A stretch of DNA of 64,000 bases from Corynebacterium tuberculostearicum (GTDB lineage Bacteria > Actinomycetota > Actinomycetes > Mycobacteriales > Mycobacteriaceae): positions 806,001 through 870,000 of the forward strand of contig NZ_CP069791.1 in assembly GCF_016894265.1 (NCBI RefSeq), given 5' to 3'. Below, one piece after another: positions 17,275 through 27,106 of this stretch (position 1 is the first letter of the stretch; each line of letters starts with the position of its first letter). A program made the position numbers and the translations under genes. The notes beneath the pieces were generated by a model that saw only the letters and a list, made by a program, of their open reading frames with translations, did no database searches and was not told where the DNA came from.

Positions 17275-18561
17275 ATGAAAGCAAAGCATGTTTGGTGGTC
17301 AGCGACCGCGCTCGTGGTAGCGGCAGCGGTCGGAGGTACGGCTGCGCTGGGCGTTACCCTCCAGCGCGAATACGGCGATCTCTCGCACGGGGAGGCACAG
17401 GCGGTCGAGGCTCCTGAGGAGCCGTTGAGCGCAGCACAGCCGGGCGAGGCAGACCTGGATGCGCTGAGCGCGAAGCTGGATGAGCTCGCTAAGCATAAAG
17501 ACCTTGCCACTTTTGGCGGCGAGGTGATCGATACTGAAACCGGTGACGTGGTGTGGCAGCGCGACGCGGATAAGCGGCTCACCCCGGCCTCGTCCACGAA
17601 GGTCCTCACCACTGCGGCGGCGACGTTGGCGCTGGATGAGAATGAGAAAATCACCACCAAGGTCTACCGTGGGTCGAACGAAAAGAACGTGGTCATTAAG
17701 GCCGCGGGCGATGTGTGGATGACGCACGAACAGCTCGATGATTTGGCCGAGCAGATTTCGAAAAACGTCGAGCAGGTCGATGGCGTCTACATCGATACCT
17801 CCGTATGGTCCGGCGAGGCGCAGGCCCCGGGCTGGGATCCGGAAAACGTGGACGGCGGCTTCGTCGCGCCAATGGAACCGGCCATGCTCTACGGTGGTCG
17901 CCTGGGCGCGACGACGGGGGATGTGCCGAGGAGCCATGAGCCGGCTTTGGATGTGGCTAAGCAGCTAGGCGATCGCCTCGGCGCGGGCAAGGTAGGCATG
18001 GGCTCTGTGGCGGAGAACGCGCAGGAGGTGGCGAGTGTGGATTCGCCGCCGCTCGCGGACCGCGCCCGAGAAATGGTGCGCCATTCCGATAATGTCATGG
18101 CCGAGGCCATTGCGCGTGAGCTGGCGATGGCCCGTGGCAAGGAAGCCAGCTTTGAGGGCGATACGCAGGCGACGCTCGAGGTGCTGCGGGAGCAAGGATT
18201 CGACGTTGAGGGCGTGGATATTAGGGATAATTCGGGGCTCTCGGTGGACAATCGGCTCACCGCCGGGCTGTTGACGCAGCTCATTAATGGCGCGGTCAAG
18301 GATCCGCGCCTGCGCCCGCTGGTGTCCTACCTTCCGGTAGCCGGCGGCGATGGCACGCTGTACGAGCGCTACGGCGATTCCGCGGCCAAGGGCTACGTGC
18401 GCGCCAAGACCGGCACGCTGACTGGGGTCTCGGCCCTGGCCGGCACCGCGCAGGGTAATTCCGGGCGCGTATATGCCTTTGCCTTCCTTGTAAATGACGG
18501 CGATATTTTGGCCGCCCGCAAGGCGCAAGACGCATTGGCTTCTGCACTGCATGAGTTCTAA
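17275..18561 (+). CDS. dacB: D-alanyl-D-alanine carboxypeptidase/endopeptidase (PBP4, peptidase S13)
   Basis: This 428-residue low-molecular-weight penicillin-binding protein trims cell-wall stem peptides. A signal anchor occupies residues about 8-30. The active-site triad motifs are SSTK (in [12 protein letters not shown]), HSDN (SxN equivalent) and AKTGTL (KTG). The start ATG at 17275 is chosen because the signal anchor begins there; upstream in-frame residues overlap ppa and its promoter. TAGGGT (17261-17266) eight bases upstream suggests a nearly leaderless mRNA. It heads a long plus-strand run, and its stop overlaps tilS by 11 bases. Confidence 0.93.
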   Translation: MKAKHVWWSATALVVAAAVGGTAALGVTLQREYGDLSHGEAQAVEAPEEPLSAAQPGEADLDALSAKLDELAKHKDLATFGGEVIDTETGDVVWQRDADKRLTPASSTKVLTTAAATLALDENEKITTKVYRGSNEKNVVIKAAGDVWMTHEQLDDLAEQISKNVEQVDGVYIDTSVWSGEAQAPGWDPENVDGGFVAPMEPAMLYGGRLGATTGDVPRSHEPALDVAKQLGDRLGAGKVGMGSVAENAQEVASVDSPPLADRAREMVRHSDNVMAEAIARELAMARGKEASFEGDTQATLEVLREQGFDVEGVDIRDNSGLSVDNRLTAGLLTQLINGAVKDPRLRPLVSYLPVAGGDGTLYERYGDSAAKGYVRAKTGTLTGVSALAGTAQGNSGRVYAFAFLVNDGDILAARKAQDALASALHEF

Positions 18562-19501
18562 TAAGCCCTTTTGGCCGCGGATTTCACCGCACTTTCTAGC
18601 GTGTCGGCGCGGCGTGCGCGCCGCAGGCCTTGACCACGCAGTGGCGGTGGGGCTTTCCGGGGGCGCGGATTCGCTGGCTCTCATGGCGGCGCTGGTGGCG
18701 GAGGGGCACGAGGTGCTCGCGCTGTGCGTAGACCACGGGTTGCAGGACGGATCGCGGGCGCAGGCCGAGCGCGCGGCCGAACAGGCGCGAACGCTGGGCG
18801 CGCGGGCGCGGGTGCTCAGCGTTGAGGCGGGCGCTGCGGCGGGGGCGGAGTCGATGGAGGCGGCCGCGCGGGCGGCGCGGTATCGAGCACTGGCCGCCGC
18901 GTGCGCGGGCGAAGGTTTCGAGGTGGCCGTGGCGCATACGGCCGATGACCAGGCGGAAACGCTGCTGCTCGGCGCGCTGCGTGGGCGGGTGACTGGCATG
19001 AGCGAGCGCAGCGAGGTGGAAGGCGCCCGCGTGGTGCGGCCTCTGTTGAGCGTGCGCCGGGCCGATACCGAGGGCGCCTGCACAGAGTTGGGCCTTTCCG
19101 CGTGGCGGGATCCGCAGAACGAGGACACGAATTTCCGCCGCGTGGCGCTGCGCCGCGAGGTCATTCCGCAGTTGAGCCGCATCATCGGCGGGGACGCGGT
19201 GCCAGCGCTGGCGCAAGCCGCAGGCGATGCCGCGCTTGACGACGCCGCCCTGCGCACCCCACCCACCACCGACTGCGCCGAGCTGGCGGCTATGGCGGAA
19301 CCGCGGCGCCGGCGGGCGATCGCTGCGTGGCTGGTCAGCGAGGGGGTAGAGGTGACAAGGAGGGGAGTGGGGGACGTCGGCAAGCTGTGCACCCACTGGC
19401 ACGGGCAAGGCCCGGTGGCCGTGCGATCGGCGCGGCAGGTGGGGCAGAGGTTGGAAGTAGCCCGTATAGGTGGCAAACTGGCACTATTGTCTGGTCATTA
19501 A
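18551..19501 (+). CDS. tilS: tRNA(Ile)-lysidine synthetase
   Basis: This enzyme of about 316 residues adds lysine to C34 of the CAU-anticodon tRNA-Ile. The N-type PP-loop SGGADSLALMAAL is near residue 36, followed by CVDHGLQ and HTADDQAETLLL, all typical of TilS. It is shorter than the E. coli enzyme and lacks most of its C-terminal domains, as is usual in actinobacteria. ATG 18551 overlaps the dacB stop; the longer frame from 18494 is a dacB overlap artefact. The 3' half is unusually rich in Arg and Ala. The order dacB-tilS-hpt-ftsH is conserved in the genus. Confidence 0.92.
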   Translation: MSSNKPFWPRISPHFLACRRGVRAAGLDHAVAVGLSGGADSLALMAALVAEGHEVLALCVDHGLQDGSRAQAERAAEQARTLGARARVLSVEAGAAAGAESMEAAARAARYRALAAACAGEGFEVAVAHTADDQAETLLLGALRGRVTGMSERSEVEGARVVRPLLSVRRADTEGACTELGLSAWRDPQNEDTNFRRVALRREVIPQLSRIIGGDAVPALAQAAGDAALDDAALRTPPTTDCAELAAMAEPRRRRAIAAWLVSEGVEVTRRGVGDVGKLCTHWHGQGPVAVRSARQVGQRLEVARIGGKLALLSGH

Positions 19502-19513
19502 AGGAGCGCACAC

Positions 19514-20101
19514 GTGCACGACAAGAAAGACTTCGCCGTTCCCGCAAACCGCTACGGTGACGATGTAGAAGCAATCCTCATTGGAGAAGAGGAACTGCAA
19601 AGCCGCGTCCAAGAACTCGCGGATATGGTCTCGGAAAAGTATGCCGACTCTGAGCAAGACCTGCTGTTGGTCTGTGTGCTCAAGGGCGCAGCATTCTTCC
19701 TCACGGACTTTGCGCGCAAGCTATCTATCCCCTCCGAGCTGGAGTTTATGGCCGTATCCTCCTACGGTGCCTCCACTTCTTCTTCCGGCGTGGTGCGCAT
19801 TTTGAAGGATTTGGACCGCGATATTGCCGGGCGCAACGTGCTCATCGTGGAAGACATCATCGATTCGGGCCTCACCCTGTCGTGGCTTATCCGCAACCTG
19901 GAAGGCCGCAACCCTGCCTCGCTGAATGTGGTCACCCTGCTGCGCAAGCCGGAGGTAGTCAAGGCCGATATTGACCTGCTGGATGTGGGCTTTGATATCC
20001 CGAATGAATTCGTCATCGGCTACGGGCTGGACTTTGCGGAACGCTACCGCGATCTGCCCTACGTGGGCACCCTTCACCCTGATGTCTATACCACCAACTA
20101 A
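19514..20101 (+). CDS. hpt: Hypoxanthine phosphoribosyltransferase
   Basis: This 195-residue cytosolic purine-salvage enzyme converts hypoxanthine or guanine plus PRPP to IMP or GMP. The PRPP loop [17 protein letters not shown] is near residue 113, and [14 protein letters not shown] and the C-terminal [13 protein letters not shown] are family blocks. The start codon is GTG at 19514, with AAGGAG at 19501-19506. It lies 12 bases after tilS and 12 bases before ftsH, so co-transcription is likely. Confidence 0.95.
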   Translation: MHDKKDFAVPANRYGDDVEAILIGEEELQSRVQELADMVSEKYADSEQDLLLVCVLKGAAFFLTDFARKLSIPSELEFMAVSSYGASTSSSGVVRILKDLDRDIAGRNVLIVEDIIDSGLTLSWLIRNLEGRNPASLNVVTLLRKPEVVKADIDLLDVGFDIPNEFVIGYGLDFAERYRDLPYVGTLHPDVYTTN

Positions 20102-20113
20102 AATCGCGCAGTA

Positions 20114-22459
20114 ATGAAAAACAACAAGATTCTTCGCTACGGCGGGATTGCGGCTCTAATCCTTATCGCGCTGTACGCCTTTACCTTCTTCAGCAACGAT
20201 GCCCGCGGCTATGTGCAAGCGGATACCTCCGTTGCGCTGACCCAGCTCAAGGACAAAAACGTCGATGAGGTGGAAATTGATGACCGCGAGCAGCGCCTGC
20301 GCATCAAGCTCAAGGACGAAATCACGGTAGACGAGCGCGACGGCGTGAAAGAGATCGTGGCCAAGTACCCGGCCCGCGCCTCTGAGCAGGTCTTTAACGC
20401 CGTCAAGGATTCTGGTGCCGAGAAATACCAGACTAACGTCACCCAGGAATCCTTCCTCGGCTCCATGCTCAGCATGCTGCTGCCGATGATCATCCTCTTT
20501 GGCTTCCTCTTCTGGCTCATGTCCCGCATGCAGCAGGGCGCCGGCGGCATGTTTGGCATCGGCGGTTCCAAGGCTAAGGAACTGACCAAGGACATGCCCA
20601 CCAATACCTTTGAGGACGTGGCCGGTGCGGACGAGGCCGTGGATGAGCTGCAGGAGATCAAGGACTTCCTGGAAGACCCCACCCGCTACCACGACCTAGG
20701 CGCCAAGATCCCGCGCGGCGTACTGCTTTATGGCCCTCCGGGTACCGGTAAGACCTTGCTTGCCCGCGCCGTGGCTGGCGAGGCTGGCGTGCCGTTCTAT
20801 TCCATCTCCGGTTCTGACTTTGTGGAAATGTTCGTCGGCGTGGGTGCCTCCCGCGTGCGCGACCTGTTCAAGCAAGCGAAGGAAAATAGCCCCTGCATTA
20901 TCTTCGTGGACGAGATTGACGCCGTGGGCCGCCAGCGCGGTTCCGGTACCGGCGGCGGCCACGATGAGCGCGAGCAGACCCTTAACCAGCTGCTAGTAGA
21001 AATGGACGGCTTTGGTGACCGCGAAGGCGTGATCCTCATCGCCGCCACCAACCGCCCGGACATCCTCGATCCGGCGCTGCTGCGTCCGGGCCGTTTCGAC
21101 CGCCAGATTCCGGTCACCAACCCGGACTTGGCCGGACGCGAGGAGATCCTGCGCGTGCATGCGAAGAATAAGCCGCTGGCAGAAGAGGTTGACGTAGCGC
21201 AGCTGGCTAAGCGCACCGCCGGCATGTCCGGCGCGGACCTGGCCAATGTGCTGAACGAGGCCGCCCTGCTTACCGCCCGCATCGGCGGCAACGTCATCAC
21301 CTATGACGCCTTGGAAGAGGCCACCGACCGCGTCGTGGGCGGCCCGCGCCGCCAGGGCAAGATCATCTCCGAGCACGAGAAGAAGGTCACCGCTTACCAC
21401 GAGGGCGGACACACGCTTTCTGCGTGGGCGCTCAAGGATATTGAGCGCGTGTACAAGGTCACCATCCTGGCCCGCGGCCGCACCGGCGGCCACGCCATGA
21501 CCTCCCAGGAAGACGACAAAGGCATGTACACCCGCGACGAGCTTTTCTCCCGTTTGGTTTTTGCCATGGGTGGCCGCGCGGCCGAGGAGCTGGTCTTCGG
21601 TGCGCCGACCACCGGTGCGTCTTCCGATATTGAAAACGCCACCAAGATCGCTCGTTCCATGCTCACCGAGTACGGCTTCTCCCCAGACCTGGGCACCGTA
21701 AAGTACGGCAAGGAGCAGGGCGATCCCTTCAGCCAGATGGGTGGCGGCGGCTCCATCGATTACTCCGATGAGGTTGCCTCCAAGATTGATGAGCAGATGC
21801 GCTACCTGCTGGAGCGCGCGCACGAGCAGGCCTATGACATCCTGCGCAATAACCGTCACTACCTGGATAAGCTGGCCGAGGCCCTGCTGGAGAAGGAAAC
21901 CCTGCGCCGCCCTGACCTGGAGCGCATCTTCGACGGCATCGAGCCGCGCGAGGCCTTCGACGTCTTCCCAGGTGAAGACGATCGCTTCCCGCGTCAGATT
22001 GGCTACGCCCCGGTGAAGACCCCGGTTGAGCTGGCGAAGGAGCGCGGCGAGGAGCTGCCTAAGCGTATGACGCTTCTCGATGCCTCCCGGGCCGCCCGTG
22101 AGCGCCGCCTTGCCGGCGAAGAGCCGAAGGGTGAGGTGGGCTTCAACTTTGGCCAGCACGCCGGCGATTACGTCGACCCGGACACCGCCCGCGAGTTGGG
22201 CCGCGGCCCCGCCAAGGGAGACGAGAATAAGGAAGCGAAGGACGCCAAGCCGGCCCGCGACAATCAGTCGGCTCAGCCTTCCGAACCTGTTGCACGCCCG
22301 GCCGCCCGCCCCGCCAACAGCGGTGGCAAGCACCACAAGCCGGATGCTGGCGCGGATGCTGATGCCGAGACCAGCCAGTGGTTTACCCCTGGTTGGGGCG
22401 AAAAGGATCGCCGCAAGAACCCCTATGCGCGCGAGGACGACAAGCAAGAAGATAACTAA
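20114..22459 (+). CDS. ftsH: ATP-dependent zinc metalloprotease FtsH
   Basis: This 781-residue membrane-bound AAA+ protease degrades misfolded membrane and some cytosolic proteins. Two transmembrane helices (about residues 8-25 and 115-135) flank a short extracytoplasmic domain. The AAA module has Walker A GPPGTGKT, Walker [12 protein letters not shown] and the second region of homology ([18 protein letters not shown]). The peptidase zinc motif is HEGGH, with a downstream Asp-containing motif. The C-terminal tail of about 100 residues is low-complexity and charged (Ala, Lys, Glu, Pro-rich), as in other mycolata. The ribosome site before ATG 20114 is weak. Confidence 0.96.
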   Translation: MKNNKILRYGGIAALILIALYAFTFFSNDARGYVQADTSVALTQLKDKNVDEVEIDDREQRLRIKLKDEITVDERDGVKEIVAKYPARASEQVFNAVKDSGAEKYQTNVTQESFLGSMLSMLLPMIILFGFLFWLMSRMQQGAGGMFGIGGSKAKELTKDMPTNTFEDVAGADEAVDELQEIKDFLEDPTRYHDLGAKIPRGVLLYGPPGTGKTLLARAVAGEAGVPFYSISGSDFVEMFVGVGASRVRDLFKQAKENSPCIIFVDEIDAVGRQRGSGTGGGHDEREQTLNQLLVEMDGFGDREGVILIAATNRPDILDPALLRPGRFDRQIPVTNPDLAGREEILRVHAKNKPLAEEVDVAQLAKRTAGMSGADLANVLNEAALLTARIGGNVITYDALEEATDRVVGGPRRQGKIISEHEKKVTAYHEGGHTLSAWALKDIERVYKVTILARGRTGGHAMTSQEDDKGMYTRDELFSRLVFAMGGRAAEELVFGAPTTGASSDIENATKIARSMLTEYGFSPDLGTVKYGKEQGDPFSQMGGGGSIDYSDEVASKIDEQMRYLLERAHEQAYDILRNNRHYLDKLAEALLEKETLRRPDLERIFDGIEPREAFDVFPGEDDRFPRQIGYAPVKTPVELAKERGEELPKRMTLLDASRAARERRLAGEEPKGEVGFNFGQHAGDYVDPDTARELGRGPAKGDENKEAKDAKPARDNQSAQPSEPVARPAARPANSGGKHHKPDAGADADAETSQWFTPGWGEKDRRKNPYAREDDKQEDN

Positions 22460-23052
22460 TGTCTGATAATCACATTCCCGCTCGCGCCGCCTTTGACCAA
22501 GACCGAGCGGAGGCAGCGGTGCGTGAGCTGCTCCTTGCGGTGGGGGAGGACCCTGACCGCGAGGGCTTGCGCGAAACCCCGGCCCGCGTGGCCCGCGCCT
22601 ACCGCGAAGTTTTCGCCGGCCTGCACGAGGACCCGACCGAGGTCTTGCATAAGACCTTCGCTGAGGACCACCAAGAATTGGTTTTGGTGCGCGATATCCC
22701 CATTTATTCCACCTGCGAGCACCACTTGGTGCCGTTTTACGGCGTGGCGCATATTGGCTACATCCCGGGCAAAGACGGCCACGTCACCGGTTTGAGCAAG
22801 CTCGCCCGCCTGGCGGATATGTACGCTAAGCGCCCCCAGGTCCAGGAGCGCCTCACCCAGCAGGTAGCGGACGCCTTGGTGGAGGTCCTCGGTGCGCAGT
22901 CCGTCATCGTGGTCATTGAGTGCGAGCACCTGTGCATGGCCATGCGCGGCATTCGCAAGCCGGGTGCGACGACGACCACCTCCGCGGTGCGCGGCGGCTT
23001 CAAAAATAATGCCGCCTCCCGCGCCGAGGTGCTCAGCCTGATTCGCAGCTAA
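22459..23052 (+). CDS. folE: GTP cyclohydrolase I
   Basis: This 197-residue enzyme makes 7,8-dihydroneopterin triphosphate from GTP, the first step of folate synthesis. It carries the type I signatures [18 protein letters not shown], with the zinc Cys and His, and [11 protein letters not shown] with the second zinc Cys. The start overlaps the ftsH stop by one base (TAATG), so it is translationally coupled. It opens a fol cluster (folE, folP, folB, folK). Confidence 0.97.
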   Translation: MSDNHIPARAAFDQDRAEAAVRELLLAVGEDPDREGLRETPARVARAYREVFAGLHEDPTEVLHKTFAEDHQELVLVRDIPIYSTCEHHLVPFYGVAHIGYIPGKDGHVTGLSKLARLADMYAKRPQVQERLTQQVADALVEVLGAQSVIVVIECEHLCMAMRGIRKPGATTTTSAVRGGFKNNAASRAEVLSLIRS

Positions 23053-23089
23053 GTCCCCCGGTTACCACGAAAGCGAGAAGGAGCACGCC

Positions 23090-24052
23090 ATGCAGCAGGC
23101 AACCTCGGTATCGGATCTGAGCATCGCCAACCGCACGCTGGTGATGGGCATCGTCAACGTCACGGAGGATTCCTTCTCCGATGGCGGTAAGTGGTTGGAC
23201 GTCGATGCTGCCATCAACCACGCCCGCGAACTCGTGGCGCAGGGCGCGGACATGATTGACGTCGGCGGTGAGTCCACCCGGCCGGGTGCGGTGCGGGTAG
23301 AAGCGGACGTCGAAAAGCGTCGCGTGGTTCCCGTCATTAAGGCGCTGAGTGAGCTGGGCATCCGCACCTCCGTGGATACGATGCGCGCCTCGGTGGCCCG
23401 TGCGGCCGCAGCGGCCGGCGTGGACATGATTAATGACGTCTCCGGTGGCCTGGCTGATCCGGAGATGTATCGCGCGATGGCAGAGGCCGGCGTACCCGTG
23501 TGCCTGATGCACTGGCGCACGCTGCAGGAAGGCGCCTTTGGTTCCGCGGCCGGTAGCGCCGACCACGGCGGCGATGTGGTGCGCGATGTGCATGAGACCC
23601 TCGAGCGCCTGGCGAATAACGCGCTGGCGGCCGGCGTGCGCCGCGATAATATCGTGCTCGATCCGGGCTTAGGCTTCGCCAAAACCCCGCAGGATAACTG
23701 GGCGCTGCTCAAGGCCCTGCCGGAGTTCCTCGACGCCGAATTCCCCATGCTGGTAGGAGCCTCGCGTAAGCGCTTCCTCGCCGCCATCCGGGAGGACCGT
23801 GGCGTGGAGTCCAGCCCGCTGCTGGCCGATCCCGCGACTGCGGCCGTGACCGCCATCTCCGCCCAGATGGGCGCGTGGGGCGTGCGCGTGCACGAGGTCG
23901 CCGTCTCCCGCGACGCCGTCGATGTGGCCGCGGCTTGGAACGCCGGCGATGGCTACAAGGGTGGGGCCAATGCCAGCGGCAGCTATAGCAACGGCGCCGA
24001 TGGCAATGGCACCATGAAATCCACCGCCCTACCGCGCAACCCTGAGGAGTAA
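23090..24052 (+). CDS. folP: Dihydropteroate synthase
   Basis: This 320-residue cytosolic TIM-barrel enzyme joins p-aminobenzoate to the pterin. Signatures are MGIVNVTEDSFSDGG (with its conserved Asn) near residue 18, DVGGESTRPG near residue 62, and GASRKRF. AGAAGGAG precedes the ATG at 23090. The C-terminal 30 or so residues after the barrel (GGANASGSYSNGADGNG) form an unusual Gly/Asn/Ser-rich tail that most family members lack. It is the sulfonamide target by family knowledge. Confidence 0.96.
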   Translation: MQQATSVSDLSIANRTLVMGIVNVTEDSFSDGGKWLDVDAAINHARELVAQGADMIDVGGESTRPGAVRVEADVEKRRVVPVIKALSELGIRTSVDTMRASVARAAAAAGVDMINDVSGGLADPEMYRAMAEAGVPVCLMHWRTLQEGAFGSAAGSADHGGDVVRDVHETLERLANNALAAGVRRDNIVLDPGLGFAKTPQDNWALLKALPEFLDAEFPMLVGASRKRFLAAIREDRGVESSPLLADPATAAVTAISAQMGAWGVRVHEVAVSRDAVDVAAAWNAGDGYKGGANASGSYSNGADGNGTMKSTALPRNPEE

Positions 24053-24055
24053 AAC

Positions 24056-24436
24056 ATGGCAGACCGCATCGAGCTCACCGGCCTAGAATGCTTTGGCTAC
24101 CACGGCGTCTTCGAAAAAGAAAAGCGCACCGGCCAGCCTTTCATCGTGGATATCACCTGCTGGTCCGAGTTCGCCGAGGCCGCCGCCACCGATGATCTGA
24201 CCAAGACCATCAATTACGCCGAGCTTGCCGACGTCGCCGCGAAAATCATCGAAGGCCCCGCCCGCGACCTCATCGAGACCGTCGCCAGCGAGGTGGCCGA
24301 TACCATCATGGCCACCTTCGAGGGCCTGCATGCCGTGGAGGTCACCCTGCACAAGCCGCAGGCGCCGATTCCGCGCACTTTTGCCGACGTCGCCGTGGTC
24401 GCCCGCCGCTCCCGCAAGCACGCGAGGACCCTCTAA
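24056..24436 (+). CDS. folB: Dihydroneopterin aldolase
   Basis: This 126-residue enzyme cleaves dihydroneopterin to 6-hydroxymethyl-dihydropterin and glycolaldehyde. It begins with the family motif ELTGLECFGYHGVFEKEK, has TINYAEL in the middle and the conserved Lys in VTLHKPQAPIP. It starts three bases after folP, and its stop overlaps folK by one base. Confidence 0.96.
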   Translation: MADRIELTGLECFGYHGVFEKEKRTGQPFIVDITCWSEFAEAAATDDLTKTINYAELADVAAKIIEGPARDLIETVASEVADTIMATFEGLHAVEVTLHKPQAPIPRTFADVAVVARRSRKHARTL

Positions 24437-24921
24437 TGCGTGCGGTGCTGTCTATCGGCTCCAATATGGATGACCGCGTGGAGCTTTTGCGCACGGTATT
24501 CGACGAGTTCGCCGGCGAGATCGTCGCCGCCTCGCCCGTCTATGCCACCCCGCCGTGGGGCGTGACGGACCAAGACGAATTCCTCAACGCGGTGCTCATC
24601 GTGGACGTCGAGGAGACTCCGAAAGAACTGCTGCGCCGCGGGCAGAAGCTCGAAGAGGCCGCCGAGCGCGTCCGCGTGCGCCACTGGGGACCGCGCACAC
24701 TGGACGTGGATATCGTCGATATTGAAGGTTATACCTCCGACGACCCAGAGCTTATCGTCCCGCATCCTTATGCCCGCGAGCGCGCCTTCGTGCTGATTCC
24801 GTGGTTGGCGGCCGATGCTGGTGCTAGGTTGAGTGGGGAGGGCGTCGCCAAGCGGGTAGCAGCACTCGACCCGCAAGAGCGCGCCGATATTCGCCGGCTG
24901 GGCATGATGGAGGAGCTATGA
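24436..24921 (+). CDS. folK: 2-amino-4-hydroxy-6-hydroxymethyldihydropteridine pyrophosphokinase
   Basis: This 161-residue enzyme pyrophosphorylates hydroxymethyl-dihydropterin before FolP acts. Motifs include SIGSNMDDR at the N-terminus, TPPWGVTDQDEFLNAV, and WGPRTLDVDIVDIEG followed by VPHPYARERAFVL. Translation is coupled to folB (TAATG) and to the next gene (ATGA overlap). Confidence 0.96.
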   Translation: MRAVLSIGSNMDDRVELLRTVFDEFAGEIVAASPVYATPPWGVTDQDEFLNAVLIVDVEETPKELLRRGQKLEEAAERVRVRHWGPRTLDVDIVDIEGYTSDDPELIVPHPYARERAFVLIPWLAADAGARLSGEGVAKRVAALDPQERADIRRLGMMEEL

Positions 24922-25391
24922 CACGGACCTCGCTGGGTGCCCTCATCGGCACCGGGGTCTTTTTCGCCGCCGCGGCGGCCATCCTCACCACGCGCTTTTA
25001 TGGCTCCATGCTGCAAATCCCGGTAACGGTCTCGGCCACGCTGTGGCTCATGGCCGTCATCTGTGTGGCGCTGACCTGGAAGGTGGATCAAGCCACCGAG
25101 GACGAGCATGGCATTGGCCTGGATAATTCGCAGCTCAACCCCATGACCATCACGCAGTTCATGCTGGTAGGAAAGGCCTCGGCATGGACGGGTTCCATCG
25201 TGGGTGGCATATATGCCGGCATTGCCGTCTACGTCATTCCTAACGCCGGTACGCTCACTGCGGCCTCCGATGACCTCGTGGGCGTCATTGCCTCTGCGCT
25301 CGGTGGCCTCGCGATGGCCGCCGCTGGCCTGCGGCTAGAGCGACACTGCGAGACCCCGCCCCCACCAGATGGGGTACAAGCGGTACATTAG
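24918..25391 (+). CDS. DUF3180-type membrane protein
   Basis: This 157-residue integral membrane protein has four predicted hydrophobic helices (about 5-25, 35-53, 85-108 and 118-138) and the conserved DNSQLNPMT motif of DUF3180. DUF3180 genes usually follow folK in actinobacteria, and the ATGA overlap here shows coupling. Function unknown. Confidence 0.85.
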   Translation: MTRTSLGALIGTGVFFAAAAAILTTRFYGSMLQIPVTVSATLWLMAVICVALTWKVDQATEDEHGIGLDNSQLNPMTITQFMLVGKASAWTGSIVGGIYAGIAVYVIPNAGTLTAASDDLVGVIASALGGLAMAAAGLRLERHCETPPPPDGVQAVH

Positions 25392-26431
25392 TGAGCATGA
25401 CTGAGCCGCGCTCTTCTTCTAGCAAAACTCCCGCCAAGACGACCAAGCCGGATCTGGGCCAGATCGGGCTCATCGTCCTCGTGGTGCTGGCCGTTGTAGC
25501 CAGCATCGTCATGCTGATTTCCGGCTCTGCCGCAGCTCTTAAGATTGCGCTCATCGCCGCTTTGTGGGCCGCCGTGCTCGGCTTCTTCCTGGTGATGCGC
25601 TACCGCCGCCAGGCCGAGGAATCCGTGACCAAGCTGGAGCTGCAGGAGCGCGCTCACCGCGCCGAGCTTAAGCAGGTTCAAGCAGCCGACGGCCAGCCCC
25701 TGCCGGATCAGGAGCTGCTCGATGAGATCCGCACCGAGCTGGCTTCCATCCGCAAGCAGATCGAGGATCTTTCCGGCCAGGACTTCACCTATGAACCGGC
25801 CGCCCTGCACGCCGAGGCGCGCCGCATCATGCAGCTCGAGGCCCAGACCGCGGCTGCTACTCGCCCTGGCTCTGAGGAAGGCAATGTGGACTTCACCCAG
25901 TCCTCTTCCGGCGCCCCGTCTGCCGATGCCATTGCTGGCCGCTTGGGCAACCAGCCATCCGCAGCACACGCCGAGTCCAACCCGCTTAATGACATCATCA
26001 GCGAAAAGACCCGTGCGCAGCGCACCTCCGGCAAGACTTCTGGTGCCTCCACCTTCAATACTGGTGGCTTCCAGGCCGTGCGCTGGGATACCGGCGGCGA
26101 TGATTCCCTGAAGACTTCCCGCACGTCCGCGGCCAGCGAGCACCACGGCAGCCACCGCAAGCCAGAGGCTGCCACCAAGGCAAATCATGAGACCCAGGAC
26201 ATTCCGCAGCAGGCGGCGCCGCAGCGCGATGACCGCGCGGAGTACCCGGGCTCCGGTCAGCACGTGGCCCCAGAAAGGTCCGAGCCGGTGCGCCAGAAGG
26301 CAGCCCGCTCCCATCACCGCGCGGCCGCCGAAGAGCCCGATTCCCGTGGCCGCCGCCGCAGCGACGATAAGCGCGAAGGCGCGGTCTCCGTGGCCGAGCT
26401 GCTGGCCCAGGCGAAGAAGAAGGATAAATAA
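25391..26431 (+). CDS. Two-helix membrane protein with long charged tail
   Basis: This 346-residue protein has two adjacent transmembrane helices at about residues 25-45 and 50-68. They are followed by a coiled-coil-like stretch (RRQAEESVTKLELQERAHRAELKQ) and a long polar, low-complexity cytoplasmic region rich in Ser, Ala, Arg and Glu. The C-terminus is VSVAELLAQAKKKDK. It may belong to the corynebacterial DUF6779 group, which I recall with low certainty. Translation is coupled to the DUF3180 gene (TAGTG); ATG 25397 is an alternative start. The function is unknown; the tail could be a scaffold for cell-wall or division proteins. Confidence 0.8.
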   Translation: MSMTEPRSSSSKTPAKTTKPDLGQIGLIVLVVLAVVASIVMLISGSAAALKIALIAALWAAVLGFFLVMRYRRQAEESVTKLELQERAHRAELKQVQAADGQPLPDQELLDEIRTELASIRKQIEDLSGQDFTYEPAALHAEARRIMQLEAQTAAATRPGSEEGNVDFTQSSSGAPSADAIAGRLGNQPSAAHAESNPLNDIISEKTRAQRTSGKTSGASTFNTGGFQAVRWDTGGDDSLKTSRTSAASEHHGSHRKPEAATKANHETQDIPQQAAPQRDDRAEYPGSGQHVAPERSEPVRQKAARSHHRAAAEEPDSRGRRRSDDKREGAVSVAELLAQAKKKDK

Positions 26432-27106
26432 ATGCGCCCGCCACGCATGCGGGTAGCCCTTTTTGGTCGGAGCCTGGCTGGCTTTACCTTGGCCAATGCC
26501 ATGGAACGCGCCGGCCATGAGGTGCAGATGCTCTCGGACCCGGCTGAACTTGCCTCTTTTGAGGCCCTCATCATCGCCGTGGGCGATGCCCGCTTAGAAG
26601 CCACCGTGGAACTTTTTGAACCCCACGTCCACCACGGGCTTATCGTGTTCCACACCTGCCTCTCGCGCGGTGTCCAAGTGCTAGATCCGCTAGAAACGCG
26701 CGGCTGTGTCGTTGCGGCACTCGCCCCATTTGCACTCATGCGCTGGGCCGTGACCACCCTGGACGAGCTGGGCGAGACTGTGGTGGAGCTCAATATCACC
26801 GAGTTCCGCGGCGAAGCCGTCGCGCTTTCCGATGCCGAACGTCCTGCCTTTGCCGCCCGCGCCTACTACGCCGAGATGCTGCGCCGCTTGCACATCTCTG
26901 CGTCGGTCGATGCTCGTTTCCTCCCCTCTGCAGAGGAAAAGCCCATGGTGGGTGAGGACATGGACACCGAAGAGATCATCGCCGCTTATCGCGGCGCCAC
27001 CGACCCCGGCCTGCGCCGCAGCTACGTGGAGGTTGCCCGCCGCCTAGGCGAGGTAGACGGCCGCGAGGAGCTGGAAATGTGGGCCCTACAAGAGGAGAGC
27101 CGATGA
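26432..27106 (+). CDS. Short Rossmann-fold protein related to DUF2520/6PGDH-like proteins
   Basis: This 224-residue protein starts with a Rossmann-like beta-alpha-beta unit (MRVALFGRSLAGFTLANAMERAGHEV), in which the usual GxGxxG is degenerate (GRSLAG). ALIIAVGDARLE and LIVFHTCLSRGVQVL follow the pattern of DUF2520 proteins that precede panC in actinobacteria. It is about 80 residues shorter than the usual 300. It directly follows the preceding stop, and its stop overlaps panC by four bases. The role is unknown; association with pantothenate synthesis is inferred from context. Confidence 0.75.
   Translation: MRPPRMRVALFGRSLAGFTLANAMERAGHEVQMLSDPAELASFEALIIAVGDARLEATVELFEPHVHHGLIVFHTCLSRGVQVLDPLETRGCVVAALAPFALMRWAVTTLDELGETVVELNITEFRGEAVALSDAERPAFAARAYYAEMLRRLHISASVDARFLPSAEEKPMVGEDMDTEEIIAAYRGATDPGLRRSYVEVARRLGEVDGREELEMWALQEESR

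Noticed and set aside
17193..17660. N-terminal extension of ppa
   Set aside because: Ser-rich antisense of dacB; a GGAGG eight bases before the GTG at 17192 marks the real start.
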